Assembly: GCA_003598065.1 (NCBI GenBank)
Contig: QZKR01000108.1
Location: 1-64,000, forward strand
Source: Myxococcales bacterium
GTDB taxonomy: Bacteria; Myxococcota_A; SURF-8
Direction of reading: 5' to 3'
DNA length: 64,000 bases
The notes below the pieces were generated by a model that saw nothing but the letters and a program-made list of their open reading frames with translations, made no database searches and had not been told where the DNA came from. The translations under genes were made by a program, and so were the position numbers. This document shows positions 43,701 through 52,700 of this stretch, piece after piece. Positions within the stretch are counted from its first letter, which is position 1. Each line of letters opens with the position of its first letter.

Positions 43701-46700
43701 AGGTAGCGGCCGTCGGAGAAGAGCGTGCCGATATTGGCGCTGGATGACGAATGGAGCTGGAACGACGCCATCGCGGTCTCGTTCCAGACGCCCGCGCCAT
43801 CCGGCCAGTCGGCCGTGCGATAAACCGTCACCCGGCGGTTGACTTCGCCGTTGCCGCCGACATAGAGCAGTCCATTGTAAACCGCGATCCCTTTAGAGGA
43901 ATCGGAGGCGGCCGTGGCGAACGAACCTTTCGCCGCGACCGTCGCCGGGCTTTGGCCCGGCGTGCCGCCGCTCGCCTGGAAACGATAGACGGTATATGGG
44001 TGAGGGTCTGTCCAACTGGTGAGGCAGTAAACGTAATTGCCATCGGTGGCGAGGTCCGCGCAGCTTTGCGCGCCCGAGGTGAGCGTCACCGGACTTATCG
44101 GCGCGGTGGCTCGCCTCCATGAAAGCCCGTTGTCCAAGACGTGCCAACGGAGCCAATTGCCGTTGGTCTCCCCCGTATCGCTGCTCACCGAATAGAAAAC
44201 GTTGCGGCTCCAGTCGTAGGCGATGCCGGAAACGATGCCGTCGTAATTCGCGTCCGGCGGCGTGGCGCTCGACGTCCAGGCGAGAAGGCCCGTTTCCTTG
44301 TTGCTCGCCGCGTCGTCGAACCAGGCCATGGCGCGCGCGCTGGTGACGATCACGTCGCCCGCGCTCAGGCCGGTGAGGCGGACGTAGCCGGGATAGCCGG
44401 AGCCGCCCGAGCCGCCGAAAGTTCCGGCGGTCGTGCCGCCGGCCTTGCGCTGGATCGTGTAGCTAGCGCCCTGCTGCTCGGCCGCGAGCGCGACGTAGCC
44501 GGGGGCTTCCGCCACGCCGAAGGTCGTGCCGAGGAAGTCCTTCGGCGTCAGCGGCTCCGCCTCGCTGGCCGTGCCGTCGTTCACGCCCACCGCCGCGATC
44601 GGCTTGTTGGCGACAAGGCGATAGGCCGGGCCGTTGCCGCCGGCGGAGGTCGCCTGCGTCTGGATTTCGCCCGCGTCGCAGGCGAAGGTCCACTGCACGC
44701 CGTCGGATTTGTAGCCGGTCACCACCGTATTGTCTTCCACGCAGGCGACGTAGACGGCGGCGGAGGGAACGCCGAAGAGTTCTTTTTTAACCGGCGGCAG
44801 CGGATAGTAGTCGTTGCCCGCCGCGCCGTTGTTGTTGTAATAGGCGAGAATCGGCTTGTCGGCCTCGACGCGCACGATCGCCTGCGCGCCGACATCGACC
44901 GTGAAGCGATAGGCGCTGTTGGCGGCGGCGAGGTTCTGGACGGCCAGCGGCGTCGCGCCGGCGTCTTTATAGACTTTGACCGTGGTCGAGGAATCCAGGG
45001 ACAGAACGTCCACGACCACCTGGCCGAAGCCGCGCGTCACGACCGTGGCGAAGCGCAAATCGGCGTACGCCGAGGGGACGAGCATGCCGCCCAGGGCCGA
45101 ACTGTTGGGCTTGGCCGTGAAGGGCCCTAAACCGACGACCGCCGTCGCCGGCGTCAGGCCGGCCGCCGATACCGTCACCGTGTCGCCGCGATTGGCGAGC
45201 GTGTAGGTGTTCGCGCCGATTTTTATTTCGTTGGCGTTGACGTAGGTCACCAGCTTGAGGCCGGCCGAGGCCAAAGCCGGGCTGACGACGTACTGTTTCG
45301 AAGCCGTATCGTAGGCGCCGCCGCCGCTCTGCCAGGTCCAGCCGGCGTCGAAGCGGGCGACGCTTCTATCCATGACGGAAACGAAAAGATCCTGATCGAA
45401 GCCCGTCCCCCGGCGCGGCGCGAAATCGATGCCCCTCCGCAGCGGCGCGTTGCCGCGGCTGATCGGCGAGACTTCGGCGTTGGCGTAGTAGCGGTCGGCT
45501 TCGCCGTCCAGCGGGAATCCGGCGACGTTCTTGTTGGAGAGGGCGATCGACACGCGATTGTTGGCCGTGTCCGCCGTCGGCGTGGCCGTCGGTTCGAGAA
45601 TCGGCGTGCGGTCGTAAGTGCGCGCGGCGGCTTCAGGCGATTGCGCCTCGACGCCGCCGCTGAAGGCGGCGGTGACGACGAAGCGATGCGCTTTGCCGTC
45701 CGCCAGCCCCTGGACGCGCAGGCCCGCCGCGCCGCCCCATGCCGCGTAGGAGCCCCATTGCGGCAGGGCGGAGGAAAGCTGCGCCGTCGCCAGATCCACC
45801 CACAGTCCGGTGCTCAATTCCCGGACGGCGTAATCGACGGAGGGAGGATTGTTGTTGGGATTGATAGCCAATTTGACCGAGGCCGCTTCCTGCTCCAGAG
45901 GATCGCTTTCCGTCGGATAGAGGAAGGCGACGCCGGGCTGACTGACATCGACGACGTCGAGCGCGCCCGGTTCGGACCATACGGAAACGTTGCCGGCACG
46001 GTCGTAGGAGCGGACCGAGAAGCACCAGCTGCCGGCGCCCAGCGTCGTGGCGCCTTCATGGTCGTATTGAGTCGCGTCGATAAGCGCGGAGTAGCGGCCG
46101 GCCGCCGAGCAGTCGGCGCCCGCGTCGGAGGCGACGCAGGGAAGAGCGAGAGGATTCGGGTTCTTCCACCAGCAGGCCTGGTAGACGCCCGCCTCGCGCA
46201 GACCCGAGCCGGCGCCGGACGGCGCCTGCGGATAACCGGGATCGCCCGGATTTCCCGGGTTCCACTCCACGTAACCCGGGTCGGTGGTCTCGCCCGGCGT
46301 CCACGGCCAGCGCCAGGACGGCGTGCCGCTCGTGGTCGAGGCGAAAGCCTGGCCCGTGCCGGAATCGAAGGCCTCCGGTTTGTGCGGCGTCACGGGGCGG
46401 TCGTCGTCGAAGAAGTACCACGTCTTCACGTAGCCCGCTTCGCTGGCGTTGAGGCCGCCGTCCCTGTACCACACGTACACCCAGCGCAGGCCGTCCGTGG
46501 GGCCGGACACCAGCGTGTTGTAGGTGTAGTTCGAGACGAAGTTCACCCAGGCGCTGGTCGAGGGCGGAGTCGTGGCGCTGAGGCTGCTGGCGATCTTGAA
46601 GTTGTACGGCGTCCAGTCGGTCCACGTCGGCGAGCCGTCGTTGGCCGCGAGCTGCGCGCTCACGATCAGATCGTTGGTGAAGTGGTCGGCGAGGGCCGCC

Positions 46701-49700
46701 GAGACCGTCCCCGTCGGCGCCCAGACATCATAAAGGATGTTGTCGCAAACAACCGCGGTCTCGTTGTTCGCCGAATCCTTGTATTGAGCGCACTTGCCGG
46801 CCTTGCCCTTCGGAGCGGTGATGCCGCTGACGTTGAGCGTGACATTCTTCGCGCCGACGTAAGTTTCCCAGGCCGGCGGCGCGCCCGGCAGCGGCGGCGG
46901 GTTTTCCGGATCGTCGCAGACGCAATCCCAGAGGCGCATTTGCGTCGTTCCGGGCTCCGACCTCAGAATCGCGCGCACCGTGCCGGTGTTGGTGAACGTC
47001 GCGCCGTTGGCGCAGGTTTCGCACACCAGCGTGATGTCCACGTCGGTCGGCGCCGTGGTGTCGTAGACGTACGTGCCCACCAGCGATTTGGCCGATCGCT
47101 GGCAATACTTGTCGTAGGCGTAAACATAGGCGTACCAAGTGCCGGGAGAAGGCAATGGATTGGAGAGCGTATACTGCGTGCTGCTCAGCGGGACGGGAAT
47201 GTACTCTCCCTCCGACCACCCTTCCTTGCCGTAGTAAAGCTTGTAGGGCTGGCCGTCGCAGCCGTCTCCGGCCGTAGCCAGACCGATGCCGTAGAACAAG
47301 CAGGCGCCGTAGGCGTCGAACAGACCGCAATCCTCGGAGGCCTGCCATTTCCAGGTCGGCGTCGGATTCGAACTCGGGGCCGTATCTTCGGGGACCGCGC
47401 CGGCGTATGGTTTCCCGGGCGCGGAGGGGCCCTGGCGATCGACGATGATCGTGTCGCTGTAAGGTCCGGACGAATTGAGCAGCTTGTCGCGGAAATAGGC
47501 GCAGACTTTGACTTCCCTGGTCGTTCCGTCGGCGATGCCGGTCATGTTGAACGTGGGAACGCAGGCGACGTAACTCTGCCAGACCGCCGAGGCCGACGGA
47601 GCGACGCAATCGCCCCACTCGTTCACGGAATCCGAAAGGACCATTTCGATCGGCGTCGCGTCGTCGGCGACGTTCAGGTGCACGCTGGCGCTGGGCAGAT
47701 TGGTGTAGGCCGGCTCGTTGGTCGAGCCGCAGTTGGCGGTTTCGCGCAGCACGATCGCCCGGTTCGCCCCCGGCGGCTTCGGACCGACGGTGTCGATGCG
47801 GATCTGGCTGGTCTGCGACCAGGCCGTCCAGTTCTCCGCCCGATCCCGGCCGCGCACGCGAATGTGCCATAGCCCGTCGGCCAGGCTGAGGAGCATATGC
47901 GAACTCTCGTTCGGCCAGAGCTGGTCGGCGGCGTCGGAATAGGCGGCCGGCGTGCAGTCGCCCGTGGCGAAACAGTCCGCGTCCTGGGTCCATTGAATTT
48001 CATAGGCCGACGAGCCGAGACCGGAGCCCAAGGGCGGCGCGCAGAAATTGTCCGTGCACGCCGAGCCGAAGGGACAATCCGTGGCGGCTTCGGCGCATTC
48101 GCCGTTGATGTCGCGCACGGAAGGCCAGAAGACCGTCGGCGAGTTGCTGCTGGTTTCCAGCGGGTAGGGCGGCTGGCCGTTTGTCGAGGGCAAATGCGGC
48201 TTGTCCGACGGATCCAGCGGCTTCACGGTGTCGTAGAAGATGTCGTCGGTCCAGGTCCCGCCGATGCGGCCCTGGGCGTCTTTGCACCACAGGTAAACGC
48301 GCTTCGGGCCCTGCGTCGGGTTGGTCAGCGGATTGGAGCCGCATTCGAGCCCGTGGTTCAGGCTGAACTGCTGGACGCCGTTGCCGCCCGAGGTCAGCCA
48401 GGGGGTCCACGTGGCGCACGGCGCATCGTCGTTCTTCAGGCAGTAAAAAGCGGCGTCGTTGGTGCGGCGGCTGCCGTCGTATTTCAGGTCGGTGAGATAC
48501 ACCTGCTCCACGCAACTGGGGCTGCGCGAGTAGGGCGGATCGTCCAGCCCGCCGATGACCACGTCGCAGCTGGGGTCGAATTTGTCGAAGAGAATGGACG
48601 CCTGGTCCGCCGGCGAACGCTCGTTTCCGCCGCGGTCGCGCAGGAACAGGACCACCGTCTTTTCGCCTTCGGTTCCGTCGTCGAGCGTGTAGCTGAAGCT
48701 GCGAGAGTAATGGTTGGCGCTGACGTGCTGCAGCGAACCCCAGCCGGTCGGCCCGTTCGGCTGGCAGTTGTCGTAGCTTCCGCCGCCGCCAAGCTGACAG
48801 ACGCGGTACTCCACCGGCAGGGCGGACGTCGCCCAGTCGTCGTAGGCGTCCACCGTCAGCGTCACGTCGGGGGTGATCGTCCAGCCGATCGGTTCGATCG
48901 ACGCCTCGGCGATGGTCACGGTTCCCGTCGGGCCCTGATCGTCGTAGATGATCGAATCGTCGCAGGGGTCGTCCGGGGGCGAGGGGTTGTTCAGATTGTC
49001 GGTGAACAGCACGTAGACCCAGCGCGCGCCCTGCACGGCGCCGCCGCCCCAGAAGAGGTCGTGATATTGCGCGGCTTCCCAGGGAGGCCAGGGGAAGGAA
49101 TAGGGCGGCGTGGGACCGGGAACGGCGTAAGGCTGCGTCCAGTTCTGGGCGTCGATCGACCACTTGAAATCCTTCGCGCCGGAACTGTCGATCGGGTTGA
49201 GGCTCAGCCGGACCGCTTTCACGGCGGTCCGCTCGACGTTGTCCTGGTCGAATTTGTCCTTGCCGACGATCTGGATGCTCGACGGCGGACACTCGGGGCC
49301 GACCATGTCCAGAACGACGTAGTTGTCGGCGTCCGGACCGGAGACGTTGCCGCCGCCGTCCTGCGCCCAGATGTCGATCCACACCTTGTCGCTGGTGAAC
49401 GTGGCGGGGATGACGAAACTCCAGGTGTTTTCTCCCTCGTCGGCCCAGAGCCAATCGGGGGTGTCGTTGCCGACGATCGTGTCGCAGCCCGGCGTGGCGC
49501 CGGGGTTCTGGCCGTCGGAGCGCGCTTCGATGCAGACCTTCAGGGTTCCCTGACCGCCGTCATAGAACCAGTTCTGCACGTCGTCCAGCGTCGCCTGGAC
49601 GTCGATCTGGCGGTTGTTGGTGCTCTGGCCGTTGCCGCCGGGAATGCCGGCGTTGCTGATGGCGGGGCCCGTCTGATCGAGGGTGATCGTGTCGGAAATG

Positions 49701-52700
49701 GCCGACGTCGTCACGTGGCCGCCCGCGTCCTTGAAATAGGCGTAAACGGTTTTTATGCCGTCCGCCTGGTTGGCGAAAGCCGCCCATTTGCCGTTGTAAT
49801 CGGCGGAGCCGATGGTGTGCTCGCTATCATCGCCCACTTCCACCCACTCCGGCGCGGTGGCCTGCGGCGCGGTCGCCGGCGCGGCGTTGTACAGCGCCAC
49901 GGAAAGCGGCGACCACTTGTCGTCCATGTCAACGACGACGGTGGGATAATCCTGGTTGGTATGGGATTCGCCGCCGGCGATGTTGATCGTGCCGCTCACC
50001 GGCGCGCGGCGGTCGAGGATGATCGAGGCGCGCGGCAGGTTGGCGTAATCCGTCCCGAGCACGTTGCCGACGGCGTCGCGGAAATAGGCGTACACGTACT
50101 TCGTGCCGTCGCCGCTGGAATCGGCCGTCCCGCCGTTCAAGGTCCAGGCCTTGGCGGTGTCGTAGGCGATCCAGTCGTCGCTCTGGTTCGCCTGGGGATA
50201 GAAGAACACCTGGACGTTGTCGAGATAGATCTCGCCCGAGGCGAGGCTGTCGTTTTTCCGCGGGTAGAAATAGACGCGCGTCGCATCCAGCGGGTTGCTG
50301 CCGCCGAAGGCCAGCGTGAACGGCTGGCTCTCGGCGAAATCGGAGCCGTTCGCCGCGCAGGTGAAATTGGCCAGGTTGGCGGGACCGACGCTCACCGCCG
50401 TGCCCGGCGCGGCGCGCAGCAGTTCGAAGCGCAAGCCCGGGCTGCCGACCGCCAGCGTCGCGCCGCAGGCCCAGTTGAAGGCGATCTTGTAGTATTTGAA
50501 ATAGTTCGTCCCGCCCACGTTGCGGTAGACCGGCAGGGAGGTCTGCAACGGGTTGTTCTCGTGGAACATCACGTCGCGCATCATCCGGTTGTTGTCGCCG
50601 GTTCCCGACGCCAGGGCCTTGTAATACATGGCCGGGCCGCCCAGCGCGCCGCTCAAGCTCCGCCGGGAGAAGCCGACGTTGCCGTTGGCCGCGGCGGCGT
50701 ATTCGTCCCACCACGACGCGTTCGCTTCGTCCCCCGACAGGTCGATCACGTCCGCCGTCGGGTTGGTGACGTAGTTGTTGGTGACGGCCATCTTCAGCAT
50801 GCTGAGGCCGGCGTCCTGGACGCAGAGCTTGAGGAAAACGCTGGTCGTGTCGGTGAACTGATCGCCGGCGGCGTTGCAGTCGCCGCAGCCGGAGTTGCGG
50901 CAGATGACCAGCTTGCCGTCCGTCGGCGGGCTGGCGTCGTAGAAGATGCGGATCGACGGCGTGGCCGGGTTGGTGTCGGGATCGTACAAAGTGCAGTTGC
51001 CGCCGCCGTCGCGGAAGAACGCCCAGTACTGGATCTCCATGTTCGGCTGCAGGTTCGAGAGGGTCATGTCGTACGAGCCGTAGGAGGGTCCGGCGCCCTC
51101 GGGAATGATCGTCCCGGTGGGCGTCACGAAGTTGGCGCAGGTGCGCTGCTGCGTGGCCAGCCAGTACTCGACCGGCTTGTATTCGTCGCCGGCGGAAAGC
51201 CGCAGGACGGGCGAGGAGGTCGCCACGAAGTAGCGGTTGCCCTCGAAGGGCGCGTTGGGCACGATCGCGCCGAGCGTGTTGGGGGGAGAGAGATCGACGC
51301 GGATCGAACCTATCACCTGGCCGGTGGGCGTCGCCGGGTTGCCGGTGGTCTGGTTGAGGGTGTTGTAGGCCCAGAGATTGACGGTGTAGAGGCCTTCCGG
51401 CAGATCCACCGGCGTCGTCCAGATGCACCGGCCCGTGCCGCCCGAGCAGAAGGTGGCGTGGTCAACCGTGTATTCGCGCGTGGTGATCGGCCCTTCGGCG
51501 GGACCGATGATGCGGATCAGGTAGTGGCTTATCCCCGAATGGGGATCGGCCGATTTGGTCCACTGCCAGATGGGGCGCTTGAGCGGCGTGAAGGCGTCGG
51601 CGGTGAGGTTGCGATAGCCGGCATAGGGAACGCCGGGCAAGGACGGCGGCGAGGCGTCCACCCTGATCGCGCCCATCACCGTATAGGGACCCCAGGCGTC
51701 CGCCTCGGTGTCGGCCCCCCAGACGGTGAGCGAATTGCGGGCCCGGAATTTCAGGGTTTCGCCGGCCGGCGGCGTATCGGTGACGGCGACGACGCGATTG
51801 GAAAGGCAGAGGTTCTCGCCGCACAGCTCTCCGCCCGAGGGGGTGTACTGGTTGCAGACCGAGGCCTGACAATACTCCCATTTGGTGACCGGCGAGACGT
51901 CGTCGGCGTTCATCGTCAGCGCCAGCGTGTTCTTCGTCCACCAGCCGCTGTTCCAGCCGCTTTCCAGGGCCACGCCGGTCAGCGGCGGGCCGTCGATGTC
52001 GCGCTTGTAGGTGTAGTACGCCTGCGTGAGGTTGCGGGCCGTATCCCAGGCCTTGCAATAGAGCGTCTTGAGGCCGTCGCCGCCGCCGTAGGGAACCGTC
52101 TTGCTCGACTGATAGTCGAAACTGAGAGACGCCACGTCGGCCGGCCACGAGCCCCACTGGCAGGCGAGGTGGCCGACGCGCGCGTCGCTCATCGAGACCG
52201 AGATGTTGGTGTTGTTCTCGAACCAGCACGAATCGGCGCCGCCGCTGCAGGCGCAGCCGCCGCCGACGTTCGGGTCGCAGACGCAGGTTCCGGTCGAGCA
52301 CGGCGAGGCCAGGGTCATGACCGGCTTGGTGTTGTCGGCGGCGAACCACCCGTAGCCCTTCGCGGGGCCCGACGTGGGGTACCAAGTAGACGGGTTGTGC
52401 TGCGAGGGATCGGATGTGCAGCTCCCGCCGCAGGGTTGGTCGGACGCCGAGAAACTGAACGGGGTGGTGTTGAGCGCTTTGTCCGACGCACGGACGCAGA
52501 CGTAAGTCTTCCGCCCTTCCTGAATCGGTATCGTCAGCTCGGTCGAGGAGTTCCAGACGTTCCAGGCGCTGAAATTCGGATTGCCGCCGCTTCGCGGACA
52601 GGTATCGCTGTCGTAGCTCCACCAGTATCTCAGCTCCAGAAAACCGGAACCGGACGATTCGGTGGCCCGATAGGTGACGGACGTTCCCTGGGCGTAATTG

